Shown: piece by piece, positions 22,551 to 33,797 of the stretch
How the letters are laid out: each line of letters starts with the position of its first letter
How positions within the stretch are numbered: the first letter of the stretch is position 1
Source of the DNA: Bathynomus jamesi
Taxonomy: Eukaryota; Arthropoda; Malacostraca; Isopoda; Cirolanidae
Assembly (NCBI GenBank): GCA_023014485.1
Contig: JAJOZX010012268.1
Location: 36,317-100,316, forward strand
Direction of reading: 5' to 3'
DNA: 64,000 nt
Notes under the pieces: generated by a model
Database searches by the model: none
What the model was told of the DNA's origin: nothing
What the model saw: only the letters and a program-made list of their open reading frames with translations
Program-made: the position numbers and the translations under genes

Positions 22551-22656
22551 CAGGGTGTCCCATAAGTCTGGTATCATAGGAGAAATTCATATTTTTCTAT
22601 TTCTACAAACCATAATTCATATTTTTCTCTTTCTACAGGCCATAATGTCTGTGAGC
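22551..22656 (+). mobile_element. Mariner 5' end, cut by a MULE
   Basis: CAGGGTGTCCCATAAGTCTG and the following leader match, in opposite orientation, the right end of the mariner at 24750-26062, including the start codon context (ataatgtctg). After 12 codon bases it meets the MULE terminus. This is a second copy pointing the other way. Confidence 0.75.
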
Positions 22657-24749
22657 GTACGCGGACGATTGGCACTGGGAAGACTGCCCATGTGGGAAAA
22701 TTGCCCATGTAGGAAAATTCCCGAGGAGAAAATTGCCATGCGGAGTAATATTAATAAAAAAAAAATTATGGGTGCCCTGAAAATATAATGAGATGTGGCA
22801 ACGTTGGCATCGTTTAAGCTTTTACAATAAAATTAAAAATTTATTTATATTTGAATGTTTGTGAATACAATTAATAATATTTTAAAATGAAATTTATTCG
22901 CTTGTTTAATCAAAAATTGTATGCATATCTGTCGTTTAAAGATTTTACGTAAAAATTACCAATTAGCAACGACACCAAGCCAAGGACGTGATATATATAC
23001 CGTAAAAATTACTAATTAGCAACTCACACCAAGCCAAGGACGTGATATTAATTTCAAACCATTAGTATTCTGTTTTGGAAGTAGCAGTAGTTTAACCCAT
23101 AATGGTGTCGATAATAAAGAGTGAACGCGGGAAGGATATGCTTGTAGATGAACTACAATATATGTATCATAAACATGGTACGGGTACTAATAAAAGTGGT
23201 ACAATTTATATTGGGAGTGTAGTCAACGAAAACAAAAAAAAACTGCAGAGCGAGATTGCACTGACGGATAATTTTGAAGTTTTAAAATCGGTGAATGAGC
23301 ATACACACTCATCAACTAAGGATAGGTTGATGCGAAAAATGCGCATGAAACTTTGAAATCCATGGCCGCAACGTCTCATCAATCGAGTCGTGTTTTGGTA
23401 TCTCAAGCTACTGCGTCTCTAGATGAAGCTGCTCTCTCTCAAATGCCAAATGTAAGAACATAAGCAGAAATGTTCGTAAATGGAGACAAAAGGCTTGCAA
23501 TTTACCAGCCGTGCCATCTGGAAGGACAGGATATAGCATACCACCAGGATTACAGGCTTGATTCAGGGGAAAACTTTCTTCAATATGATTCTGGAATTGA
23601 TGATGAATATCGCATATTGATATTCGCAACGGCTGAGGGTTTGGAAGATCTTAAAAATACAAGAACTGGACAATTGATGGTACCTTTAACGTAGCTCCAG
23701 ATATGTACTATCAACTTCTAACCATTCATATACAAAAGGCGAAATTTAAGTATTCCTCGCATATTTGCCCTCTTACCAAACAAATCCGAATCTACTTATA
23801 GAGCATTCTCTGAAAAAATTAAGGAACTTGTAATTAATGAAACGCCTGAAAATGTCACTAGTGATTTTGATGAAAAAGCCTCCCTCAATGCATTGAAATC
23901 TGTCTTCCCGAATGCTTCCCTTAACGGCTGCTTCTTCACTTTTCTCAATCGTATAGGAAAATTGTCGATCTTGGGTTTAAACAACAATACCACAACGACA
24001 ACGAATTCTCTTTGAAGATGCGATATTTTTCCGCCCTTGCTTTTGTGCCATGCCTAGATGTTATGAGTTTTTTGAAGAACTCTGGAGAGATGATATACAC
24101 AGGAATTTTGTCTTATTTTGAATTTACATAATAGGGATTGAAAGGGGAACGCGAAATACCGAAGAAGAGAGACCCCTATGTTTCCAATCCCCTCTGGAAT
24201 GTTTACTCCCGTGTGGAAAATTCGTTGCCCCACACGAACAACAACGTGGAAGCTTTTCATAATGTCCTAAAAAAGCAGTAAGTAATTCCCACCCTAACAT
24301 CTGGAAGTTAATTGACGCACTTAAACGTGAAGAATGCTTGGCCAAAGCTAAGCGCGTTCAATTTGAACGAGGGATTCACTTCCTACGCAAAAAAATATAA
24401 GGGACTTAAATTCAAGAGTCAAGAATATCGTAGAAAAGTATGGTGCTGCAAATGAAAAATGACCTATTTAAGATCTATTGCCTATAATATGCAATTTTTT
24501 AAAACAAGTTTTCAAATTTTTTAATAATTTTTAATAAATTACTACTACTTTTTAATTTATAATTTTTACTTGAATGGATAAAATAAATTTTCAATTATGT
24601 ATTTTTTTTTCTATTTATCATACTATAATACTTTTCAGGATAGTTCTATACAAAAACAAAATAATTGTATTATCAGAATGGCAATTTTCCCACATGGGCA
24701 GTTTTCTCATGGGCAATCTTCCCAGTGACAATCTTCCTAGAGCCGTGTA
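22657..24749 (+). mobile_element. MULE transposon
   Basis: The ends share cactgggaag and cccatgtgggaaaattgcc in inverted orientation (22660-22730 and 24680-24749). The interior codes for a decayed MULE transposase. The 9 bp on either side are not duplicates, and the mariner sequences outside run in opposite directions, so the locus has been rearranged. Confidence 0.7.
23102..24125 (+). pseudogene. MULE transposase with FLYWCH zinc finger
   Basis: MVSIIKSERGKDMLV starts a FLYWCH-type finger whose WEC..C and NEHTH ligands lie in alternating frames, because of slips in an A run near 23235. The MULE core follows in pieces. DGTFNVAPDMYYQLLTIHI (about 23670-23720, catalytic D in DGTF) is followed by FALLPNKSES and a YRAF-type block, then DFDEKASLNALKSVFPN and a GCF-H-F motif (about 23860-23950). 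At least five frame breaks and a premature stop near 24120 show that it is dead. Further fragments (ERNVE.HNVLK-type) extend to 24400. Confidence 0.75.
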
Positions 24750-24752
24750 TAC

Positions 24753-25971
24753 CAGCGCTTTCAAGTGGCCCCAGAGATAAAAATCTAGTGGCGTGAGATC
24801 CGGGCTTCTAGTTGGCCATTCAACAGGCCCTCGACGTCCTATCCAATGACCAGGGGATTGTTGGTACAGGTATTCCCTTACTTGGGTGCTGTAATGTGCC
24901 GGAGCTCCGTCTTGCTGGAACCATGTTGGGAAATTTTCTTCTTCGTTCAAGACACTGGGAAATGCTTCTTCCTTCAGCATACGTAGGTAGGTGCCTCCAG
25001 TGACATGTTCATCGAAAAAGAGGGGGCCTATGATGCGATCCTTCCAAATGCCATACCATCACCCGAGATGCACCTGGTCGGTCGATGTGACCAAGAAGAT
25101 AGTGAAGAAGAGAAACTGGAACAGACGAAGAAATGGGAAAGAAATAGAGAAAGAGTGGAACAGAAACGAGAGCGTGAGTAGAAGAAGACAGGCGCCCGGG
25201 CTCAACCAGGCACGCGCAGGCGTTAAGAGCAGGCTCTCTTGTAGATTTGGGGATCCGAACCCCGAGGCCTACTAACCTCACAAGGAGGAAGCAGGCTCCC
25301 TAAAAAAGTGACAACAGATGCCGATAGCAGAACCACCGACACCTCGGAGGATGGAAGAGAAAAGATCTCTACCTCCAGCGAGGTCACACGACAATCGACC
25401 AATATGCACCTTGTTCCTTTGAAGAGGTATACCAGTGAGGGTTGTTTGGAGACCAGTAACGGGTGTTCTGTCGATTTACCTCACCATTTCCATAAAAAAC
25501 AGCCTCGTCACTGAACAGAATGGTGGACGGGAAATTGGCATCCCGAGCATATTGTTCCGTAGCCCATTCACAAAATTCCATCCGCCGGTCGGGATCATTT
25601 TCGCTTAATTTCTGTAGGATTTGAAGTTTATATGGATACCATTTGTGAGCCTGAAGAATGCGATGGATGCTACTTTTCGACACTCCTGTCTCGGTGGACA
25701 ATCGCCGAGGAGACTTATTGGGACTTCTGTTAAAATGAGCCAGGATAGCAGTCGCTGTATCATCGTCAGTGGACCTCCTTGAAGGTTCACTGCGTGGTTT
25801 ATCTTCTATGGATCCTGTTTCCTTAAACTTTGCAACAAGTCTGCTAACACAACTCTGTGTTATTGGCTCGCGGTCTGAATGCAGTCTGTTAATTTCAGCA
25901 GCGGCCTTTCTTTGACTCCGATTTCCTATGAGTAGAATTATCTGGATTCGTTCTTCCTTGCTCTCAGACAT
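24753..25971 (-). pseudogene. Mariner transposase, split by a MITE
   Basis: From the ATG at 25971 (MSESKEERIQIILLIGNRSQ) the protein runs through two helix-turn-helix units (RRLSTETGVSKSSIHRILQ) to the first catalytic site, [19 protein letters not shown]. It stops at SSKEQGA, where a 328-bp MITE is inserted, and resumes as GASRVMVW. The second aspartate is in FQQDGAPAHY and the third in SPDLTPLDFYLWG, again 41 residues apart. It is truncated after HLKALVY. Apart from the MITE and a small break after VMVW the frame is well kept, so this is one of the younger copies. Confidence 0.85.
25076..25403. mobile_element. hAT-like MITE with 8-bp target duplication
   Basis: Flanked by atgcacct on both sides (25068-25075, 25404-25411) inside the mariner gene. 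The ends are short imperfect inverted repeats (ggtcggtcgatgtgacc against a complement with ggtcgattgtcgtgtgacc). An 8-bp duplication suits hAT. Another copy lies at 30524-30863. No coding capacity. Confidence 0.75.
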
Positions 25972-26064
25972 TATGACCTGTAGAAAGAAAATATGAATTA
26001 TGGTTTGTAGAAATAGAAAAATATGAATTTCTCCTATGATGCCGGACTTACGGGACATCCTGTA

Positions 26065-26212
26065 TATCATGATGAGGTTTGTAGTGAGGTTATGGCTAAT
26101 GGGCTGTGAGTTTTTAACAGACTTTAGAGATGATGAGTATCGCTTGTTAAACAAAAAGGCCAAATATGAACATATGTTTCTCTCTAATAGCGCGCCGGTT
26201 TGTGAAGATGTT
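26065..26212 (+). pseudogene. Polinton right-arm gene A, 3' end, copy 2
   Basis: Corresponds to the last 50 codons of the gene at 50583-51140: EFLTDFRD, then KYEHMFLSNSAPVCEDV in shifted frames, with a TAG at 26210. A small deletion and insertion break the frame. Confidence 0.7.
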
Positions 26213-26650
26213 TAGTTTGTGGAATTGGTGAGTGATAAAACATTAAAACCGTTATAAAATGTGTTTAGTTCGTGAAAATCCCTCTGCAAAAATGTCTGGT
26301 GCGTATTCGGGGTAGTGGGAGTGATAAAACATTAAAACCGATATTACTTCTTGTATCGGAGAATTTCCCAAAACACCTGCCCAATATAATTGGGTACAAC
26401 GAATCATGTTGGTTCAGCGCCGTACACGTTTCATTAGATTATGGTGTGACTCGCTCCTCCCGTGCCGCCCACCCGTGCACCTCACGGAGCATACGACTTC
26501 GATTAAGCTCATACACGTATCTTCAGCGTGACTCACCCCGCCCCGTCGAGCCGATCCTTCCTCCTGTGGCTCATAGTCATCTCAGAACTTGCGCCGAGTG
26601 GACGTGCCATAGTCATCTCAGAGATTGAACCGAGTGGACGTGCGAATACG

Positions 26651-27355
26651 ATGGAGCTCCCTTTGAGAAGCATTCTCAACGCCTCGTACGACGTCTCCGT
26701 GACGAAGTCATTGCGCGTGTTCAGGCGTGAAACCGGCACCATTAACTATGTGCTTGAAACGATCTGCAGGCAAGCAAGCAAACGTAACGTTTTTATTTAA
26801 GTGTTGAGGAAATGAATAGAATCTTCGTGATAGTTGAGAGGTGGGCAGAGGACCGTTATAGAATACCTGTTGGCGTAGGTACAATAAGAGAGATGATTAG
26901 TGACGCCTCATACACCGTTGTTTGCACATTGTGTATAAATAATGAACAACCATGCATTGATATACGACTGATGTGAAAGAACACCGCTGATAATGACGTT
27001 CTTGTCCCTACACGAAACCGTTTCATCCTCGACAGAATGTTTGAAATCGTCGGATTCCGTAAGCTGAAGCCTGTATTAGACGCTCGTGTTACGGATATGA
27101 TTTATTTTGACACGGTTCTTGAACACGCATACACCGCTCTGCTCGACGGATTTATCGAATGTAGGGATGAACAGGGGGAGAATGGTCTAGAGCTGGATGC
27201 ATATTTAAAAGGCTTAGATTCTTCGAAATATCCTGAACTTTGGTACAAAGCACTCGAGCGATACAGAGCTGAGCTCGCCTACACTGTTCACCATGAAAAG
27301 CTGTACCTCTATATAATGAATAGCTGTCGTTACGACTTGGAAGATTATTTCAATT
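26651..27355 (+). pseudogene. Polinton right-arm gene B, copy 2
   Basis: The start context atacgATGGAGCTCCC and protein MELPLRSILNASYDVSVTKS match gene B at 51403. The frame shifts near 26795 (after CRQASKRN) and a TGA replaces a tryptophan codon near 26975. The remainder, from RNRFILDRMFEIVGFRKLKP through YFDTVLEHAYTALLDGFIEC to DLEDYFNC, is open. Differences from copy 1 are mostly conservative (I/V, K/R, D/E), as expected if both descend from functional genes. Confidence 0.75.
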
Positions 27356-27713
27356 GCAGCGTGAAGAGTTCACGATTGAAAAGCTCGGGACGGTAAGAAA
27401 AAACCCCGATTGGAAAGGCGTGTTTATAAACTTGTATTTGATGTTGTGGTTAACGATGACCTCTTTGTGCGTGCTTTTAATTGTGTTCTAGCCGTGTTTA
27501 AAGAGGACTTGCCCGCCGGGTGTAAAGTGGGTACAAAACAGTATTGAATGATATGAAAGCCATTTACGTCGAGTATAGACCTCCGTATCAGTTAAACGGT
27601 GAAGTGATGCCTGGACGGTTTTACCATGTCGTACAAAGTAATGGCGATGTGGATGTAGACTATTACGTGCGAGTTTAGCGTTTTGCATCGTAGACCTAAA
27701 GGAAATATATTTA

Positions 27714-27715
<2 letters not shown>
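27356..27715 (+). pseudogene. Polinton right-arm gene C, copy 2
   Basis: Recognisable against 52113-52451 by RLEKRVYKLVF-, VFKEDLPAGCKVGTK- and LNDMKA-type blocks, but in at least three frames. No function known. Confidence 0.65.
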
Positions 27716-27720
<5 letters not shown>

Positions 27721-27759
<39 letters not shown>

Positions 27760-27772
27760 TATATATATATAT
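27721..27772. repeat. (TA)n microsatellite
   Basis: An AT tract with one AAA interruption just after right-arm gene C. Confidence 0.95.
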
Positions 27773-27861
27773 CCTGTACTAATATGCATTTGATTATACG
27801 TTTCGTATATTTTCAATATATTTAATATATCTTTATATTTTTCCTGTACTTATATATTGAT

Positions 27862-28140
27862 GCCCCGCAAGGGGGTTCTAAGCTCGTGCTCTTGAGTGCT
27901 CTTTGTGCTCGTTTGTACGTGCTTGTTCCTGGAGGTTTCACGTGCGCCCTCCCGGCCCTAGCACCCAAGGATGATGGGGCTCGACCCTGCAGTCCTTGTC
28001 ATCCTTGGTCTTTTTCCACTTTGACTGTCCCCTCCACCCTTTCTTTTTCCTCTGTCTTTCCTCTCACTTTTTCTTTGTTTTTCCGCTGAGATATGCCCTT
28101 TAAATAGAGGCGAATCGGTTCTTCCTAAAAAAAAAAAAAA
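27862..28140 (+). mobile_element. 5'-truncated LINE 3' end with poly-A
   Basis: A GC-rich 280-bp block with a pyrimidine-rich end (cctccaccctttctttttcc) and 15 A residues, inserted in AT-rich Polinton DNA. A short tgatg occurs at both edges. The style matches the I-clade LINE 3' region at 18727, but identity is not obvious. Confidence 0.55.
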
Positions 28141-28779
28141 ATGATGCTGTACCGATTTGTATATTTTTTATTATATATTTCCCATTCATGATGCTATTAT
28201 TATTTTGATCATATATATATATATTATATATATATATACACACCCGATTGTATATTTATTTCCATTAATTCATCTAAATAATCAGAATGATGTATTGGCG
28301 TTTTATTTATTCCTTTTTGTTTGTACACGGTATTTAATTATATCATTTTGTTTGGTTTTTAAAGCGGACTTCTAAGGCGTAATATGTTAAATAAACAAAT
28401 GCAAACTGGCAACTCATACGACTGAGAAAGGGGGATAAACAACATGAACGAACGTTGCAATAATCCTATTTGTTTAATAGGTCTGTCTATTGAACATATT
28501 TAGTGACGGTCTACCAGGAGTTGGTTGATGGTTGGTTTCACCACCAATCGTTTGGACGTTTGGTTGTAGCCCTCATATCGGATACGCGGTGTTAATGGGG
28601 TGAGCTCCTAAAAAGTCGTAGCCCTCATCGCCTTTTGATGGGTGAGCTAAAAGTCGTAGTTCTCATTTCACCATTTCTGTTGGAGCTCCTAAGAGTCTAT
28701 ACGATTGTTGGTGATGCTTTTGTGTGTGGTGTGTGTGTGTGTGTGTGTGATATAATAGGGGTGTACAGTCGGTGAGTTA

Positions 28780-29080
28780 TGTACGCTTTTAATTCGCTCG
28801 AAGGTTATATACATGCCATTTATGCCTTCTAAGCCACCTGGCTGATTAAGTCAGAATATATACTTAATTAAATAAATAAACGCAAACTGACAACTCAGCC
28901 TTCTAAGCCAACTGGCGGAATAATATATGGTTTAATTAAATAAGTAAACGCAAACTGGCAACTCAGCCTTCTAAGCCAACTGGCTGGTTAATATATACTT
29001 AAATAAATAAACGCAATCTGGCAGCTCAACTTTCTAAGCCAACTGGCTGATTAGGGGCCCTATAAGAGAGCGGCGGCACG
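28780..29080. repeat. Sub-terminal repeats of Polinton copy 2
   Basis: Four copies of a unit of about 65 bp built on ccttctaagccaactggct and aaataaacgcaaactggcaa. One or two similar units occur at 52670-52870 in the complete Polinton. Confidence 0.8.
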
Positions 29081-29104
29081 GATGAAGACCTCATATGCGT
29101 CTGA

Positions 29105-29225
29105 TTTTTCATTCCTTTCTTCTACTACTTCTTTCACCATCTTTCTCTACAAAAAAAAAAAAAAAAAAAAATGGTGTCAATAATCCAGCAGGGTTGAAAG
29201 CACCTTAAACAGAAAAAAACAAACA
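29105..29225 (+). mobile_element. Short retro-insertion with 12-bp target duplication
   Basis: ATATGCGTCTGA flanks both sides (29093-29104, 29226-29237). The insert has a T/C-rich head, 22 A residues, and then about 50 further bases ending aaaaaaacaaac. The internal A run suggests a LINE 3' end plus a short transduced flank. Confidence 0.7.
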
Positions 29226-29448
29226 ATATGCGTCTGACAGCTGTCGGGCGAGCATCCCTCCTCTCTTCCTTTCTCTCTCTCTCTAGGCTAGGTCTCCCTT
29301 TGGGGGTTCAGCTTGGGGGATAACTCCGCCTCCAAGTTGCATAATCCCTTGCAGTCCCATTTTGGGGTTGGCAATATGGGGTGCCTTGCAACAAAGGGAG
29401 TAGCACTCTTGCAACATTGATCAACATTTGCATTTGCACCCATACTAC

Positions 29449-29452
<4 letters not shown>

Positions 29453-29497
<45 letters not shown>

Positions 29498-29520
29498 ATA
29501 ATATATATATATATATATAT
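29453..29520. repeat. (TA)n microsatellite
   Basis: An AT tract bounded by the Polinton end at 29451 and a hAT-like terminus at 29521. Confidence 0.95.
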
Positions 29521-30352
29521 CAGGGATGGGAAACTGCTAAATTTTTAAGTCCAGTTTCGATTTCTGTTTAAGTTTGAAGAATATCGATTTCAGTTTCGAT
29601 TTCAGTTTTTAAGTTTTTTCGATTCGTATTTTTCGGTTCGATTCAATTTAAATTTCGATTCAAGTTTTTTTGCAGATGAGAGGAAACACAAGGAGATTAG
29701 AGGAACATTCCAAAGGATAAACATTTGGAGAAATACCCAGGAGATTAGAAAAACATTCCAAAGGATTAACATTTGAGTAGAAGTTTGGTCATTCCTACGG
29801 ATTATCTCTCACTTATGTAGATATTGATAGTATAGCTATTAGCGAACTGAAAAATTTAATGGTCAGAAAAAACTGAAGACGTCCTTACCAAGTGATTAAA
29901 CTTAGGTCAACGAAAAGAGCACAGTCATAACTGAAAAGTATTTTGATATTGGCTAAAAATTTTCCTCCCTAATTCTTTTTCTTTCATTTTTAAAACCATT
30001 GTCTCTAGTACTTTCAGCTGCGTTATTTTCTATATCGAAATAAAGGATAAATGGATATTTTAAATCCATACAAATGTTAAGTCTCAAAAAAATTAATGAT
30101 ATTCTTATATTTTAAAAAAATTTAAATCCTTGTCATTATTGCGTAACGAATATTTTCAATACCCTCTCTTTTGTTCACTATAATGACGTTGTAATATGTA
30201 TTATTTATACGCGCGTATAATGCTATTATTCTATATCAAACTTTATTTTTGGAAATTAAATAATTGTTATAATGCGTATCTAATATTTGCATTATCTAAT
30301 ATTTTGCTTACTGAAGGCGTTGCAATATGTATTATACGCGCATAAAAAGGTA
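29521..30352. mobile_element. hAT-like terminus and AT-rich body, no gene
   Basis: Starts CAGGGATGGGAAACTGCTAA, a typical hAT-type end, followed by many cagtttcgatttc repeats to about 29670. I cannot find the other end, and nothing codes in the 700 bp that follow. Confidence 0.4.
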
Positions 30353-30356
30353 TTAT

Positions 30357-31738
30357 GGGGCCATTTAAAAATTATGTAACGCTTTTTTCAGCCAGAATTT
30401 ATACCCCCCTCCCCCACCCACCTATCCAAACACCCAGTAAAAAATTATCCTCATCCCACCCAGGGCCGCCGAGAGGGCGGGGAAGCCGGTATAAATCCCC
30501 GGGGCCCGGACCTCTAGAAGAATGATCGATTGGTGTGGCCTCGTTGGAGATACAGATCTTTTCTCTTCCATCCTCCGAGAATGTGTCGGTGGTTCTGCCA
30601 CCGGCATCTGTTGTCACTCTTTTTATGGGGCCTGCTTCCCATTTGTGGGGTTAGTAGGCCTCAGGGTTCGGATCCCCAAACCTACAAAAAAAGCCTGCTC
30701 TTAACTCCTGCGCGTGCCTGGTTCAGACCGGGCGCCTGTCTTCTACTCACGCTCTCGTTTCTGTTCCACCCTTTCTCTACTTCTTTCCCATTTCTTCGTC
30801 TGTTCAAGTATTTCTTCGTCTGTTCAAGTATTTCTTCACTATCTTTTCTTGGTCACATCGATCATCATCTCTAAGGGGCCCGGAGAGAGGGGGAATAAAA
30901 TGTAAAAATATTAATAAAGCAATTGATTAAATTACAGAGAGGAAATATAATTAATGAACTTACATTTTATAGAAATTATCATAGTCAAACTGAAACATAA
31001 AATATTATCCGCGATCCACCAATGCTCAAGACCGACTGACAGATCTGGGAACCATTGTAATTGAAAGCCAGTTAGCCCGTACTTTAAATTTCATCAGAAT
31101 CATTTACTACTTTGCTAGAGAGATGGCAAAGAAAGTACGCTTCTAATTATGAAAATCTTGCAGTAAACAATTGTCTTGCCTGCATGGACTGGTACTGCAT
31201 TTGTAAATTGTTTGGTGAAAGAATTAATATAATTGATTCGAAAAATAAAATGGTCATTTTCTTCTGAATTGTTTATTCATACTGTATGTTTTGAATATTG
31301 ACTTGGACATATAATCAGTTTGCTTGTTATGTACACAAAAAACATTTATAATAAAATATTGAGTAAACAACGGGGAGGGGGCATAAATCAATCCTTCCCG
31401 GCGTCCGCGGCAGCTCCGGCGGCCCTGCCCCCACCTCACATTACCCTATAAAATGTTATTTTCAGTAAATTGTTACTTCGCTTTTCCCCAAAACTTGTTA
31501 CTCATCACTTACTCAAAACATCTTTTTGTGCATGATAATAATTTGTTACTTTCACCAATATTATATACAAGGCACGTGCTCAAATTACATAGCTTCTCAT
31601 TTCCCAGTTTTATATATTCGTGGTGATAAAATGTTATGTAACATTTGAGGTGACATCCCTCACCCCATGTAACACACTGTAACACCTGACCTAACACTCC
31701 CCCATCCCCTTCCGCGTTACATAACTTTTGAATGGCCC
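30357..31738. mobile_element. Non-coding TIR element flanked by TTAT
   Basis: GGGGCCATTTAAAAATTATG (30357) and the complement of agggccattcaaaagttatg (ending 31738) are inverted, both continuing gtaacgc. TTAT lies at both borders (30353-30356, 31739-31742). A hAT-like MITE sits inside (30524-30863). No transposase remains. Confidence 0.65.
30524..30863. mobile_element. hAT-like MITE, second copy
   Basis: Matches the MITE at 25076-25403 in reverse orientation (for example gcgcgtgcctggttcagacc against its complement) with ends gatcgat..atcgatc. It contains a tandem duplication of a unit of about 25 bp (tatttcttcgtctgttcaag) near 30800-30850. Confidence 0.7.
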
Positions 31739-31748
31739 TTATTCTATA

Positions 31749-31925
31749 CAGGGTGTTCCATTTAAATGGAACCATAGGTAGTAACAAAGATTAAAAGGAT
31801 ATCGGTACCTTTATTAGCATTATTCACTTTAATTACTTTACTTTAACTTTATTACGTTTACCTTCTCAAATCTAGAAAAAACACATTATTAATTACTCCC
31901 TATGGTTCCATTTAACGAAACCCTG
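31749..31925. mobile_element. Mariner MITE, 177 bp
   Basis: CAGGGTGTTCCATTTAAATG to the complement of cagggtttcgttaaatggaa, TA at both sides (31747-31748, 31926-31927). Non-coding. Confidence 0.8.
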
Positions 31926-31927
31926 TA

Positions 31928-32384
31928 GATTAAACGTTTCTTTGAAGCAAATTTATAAATACTTTGTTTTTTTTTTTCTTCTATTTTGAATGTTTATTTT
32001 GTCATTTGCCTGCTTTTTTTTTTTAAGTGTTTTTAGTGCCTAAACATCCGGGTCTACCAATCAGATTTGATGTTTGAGGCTTGAAAGTAAAAAATCTAAA
32101 TTAAAAACAATTTCTGCAGAATCATATGAATTTTAATATTTTATTTTATTTTTTATTCTATGAACCAATACTATCATAGTTTCTGCTTAGAGCGCTTATG
32201 AACCATAAAAAACGTATATGTAGATAGAAAATGAATTTTGAGTGAGGAACTTTTATAATAAAAGCGTACTGGTAACTTCTCTCAATTTTTAAAAAGTGCT
32301 TGAGCACTTTGAAAATGTGAATACTTTTGGCTCGAGATACCTACTTTCGCGCCCCTATCAGAAGTAATGGCGCCCCATGGCCCG
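31928..32384. other. No gene recognised
   Basis: AT-rich spacer between two MITEs. Confidence 0.6.
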
Positions 32385-32582
32385 TAGGCTGACCATACGT
32401 ACCGTTTTGAACGGGACAGTACTACGTCTACCTAAATTTTTGTAGGGGTTCTGTCACTGAAGAATAATTGTAAGCTCAATATGTTTATGTACTTTTTCAT
32501 GAATACAGAATATTACATAACCCCGTCCCTTTTTTGCCATCCCAATGTCCCGTTTTTGTCTCAAGGAAATATGGTCAGCCTA
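32385..32582. mobile_element. hAT MITE, TAGGCTGACCA type
   Basis: TAGGCTGACCATACGTACCG at the left and its counterpart TAGGCTGACCATATTTCC read from the right end; inner cccgtttt blocks are also inverted. This terminus is widespread among hAT MITEs. The flanks (atggcccg / cccatggg) do not form a clean 8-bp duplicate. Confidence 0.7.
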
Positions 32583-33201
32583 CCCATGGGTCATGAATAA
32601 TATTATATTTTCAGACGTTTGTTAATTTGTTAAACTTTGGGGAAATAAGTAAGTAAAGCATTATCGATGTTGAAAGTTTTTCAAATTTCGGCCTGAATAA
32701 CAATTCATGCCCAATCCGCCAATGCCAATCCGATGTAAAACAATGTTTTCTGACTTGGCACTGGTATTGCAAAAGTATAAGGATCTTTGGATCCGACGGC
32801 GCTTCTAAAGTGATTTTCCCCTCCTTTGTAAATTCCTAGATCCACAACTGCCTACACATTACAAGAATTTAACACAGCGATAATGTGGTAATTTAACGTA
32901 ACAAATTAATTTTTTTTTTTTATTGTAAAGGTCGTTTGGTGCATTAACTAATTTTACTGTCAAGATTGTGCTAATGTTTCTGTTTTGCGAAATAATAGAT
33001 ATAATTCATGAAATATGTATCAGAATATTTATTCTGTAAAGAATGAAGTTTTTTCACTTTTATTTTATATATTCAGTTCTATACTTTCCATAAATCAGTA
33101 ATTGTTATGAAAAGAATTTTGGGCACTATCCTGTTATCTCCCAGACCCAGAAAATCATAGTAAATTAATATTTTTCATTTTAAACGTCTTTCTAATACTA
33201 C
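32583..33201. repeat. AT-rich DNA with dispersed repeat, copy 2
   Basis: No gene. 32960-33170 is a copy of the dispersed repeat at 8530-8828 (tatactttccataaatcag, then aaaagaattttgggcac). Confidence 0.6.
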
Positions 33202-33560
33202 AGGGTGTCCGAAAAGTGTGTTTTAAATATATAGTACTAAAATCTCTGCTAATACTATGTTTTTTAATTAAATTTCGCATTATATATTTTTAAGTAACAT
33301 ATTTGATATTAGAATTGTTACCCATAATAATAATAGTAATACGTATACACTTAATTTCTATAAAAATTTATGAAAATTTTTTCAATAATTTTTATAGAAC
33401 AAAAAATATTTTATAATATATTTGACTTATAATCTTGCGTGAACATTTAATTGAAATATTATACAAACATTTTGTATAAGATAAGCCATACATTTTGTTG
33501 AAAAATTATTTTTGGTATGTTCTTCATTGAGAAGAACATAAGAAAACAATAGAAATATTT
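33202..33560. repeat. Mariner-like end plus dispersed repeat
   Basis: Starts CAGGGTGTCCGAAAAGTGTG and continues as AT-rich DNA that reappears reversed at 57440-57775 (for example ttgttacccataataa, then tttggtatgttctt). Probably a non-coding mariner-type element with a lost right end. Confidence 0.55.
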
Positions 33561-33797
33561 TTTTTTCTCGTTTCTGTGTGTGTGTGCTTTTTGTTCTTTA
33601 TTGGTAAAAATATTGGTAATTTTTTTGTTTTGGGGAGTATTAGATGTAATTCATAAAATATGTATCCCAATATTTGTTTTAACAAGAAGTATTTTTCACT
33701 TTGGTAAATTTCCCGTTTAAAGGCGTCCTTCAAATTTTTATTCCACATTGCATAAAAGGTGCACAAAATTTTCATCCCACACTCTCGCATATAAAAT

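Larger units (their letters stand above)
24750..26062 (-). mobile_element. Mariner (DD41D-type), 3' end lost, carrying a MITE
   Basis: The right terminus (26036-26062) is the complement of CAGGATGTCCCGTAAGTCCG, followed by TA. The left terminus is missing: the coding sequence stops at HLKALVY where the MULE begins. It interrupts Polinton copy 2 on its right side. Confidence 0.8.
26063..29451 (+). mobile_element. Right arm of a decayed Polinton, copy 2
   Basis: From 26065 the DNA follows the right arm of the complete Polinton (50995-53131), including three right-arm genes and the repeated ccttctaagccaactggctg block. It ends in the same terminus, ATACTACT, at 29451. The core gene part is missing, replaced on the left by the mariner at 24750-26062. 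It is more diverged and has extra insertions (27862-28140, 29105-29225). Confidence 0.8.
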
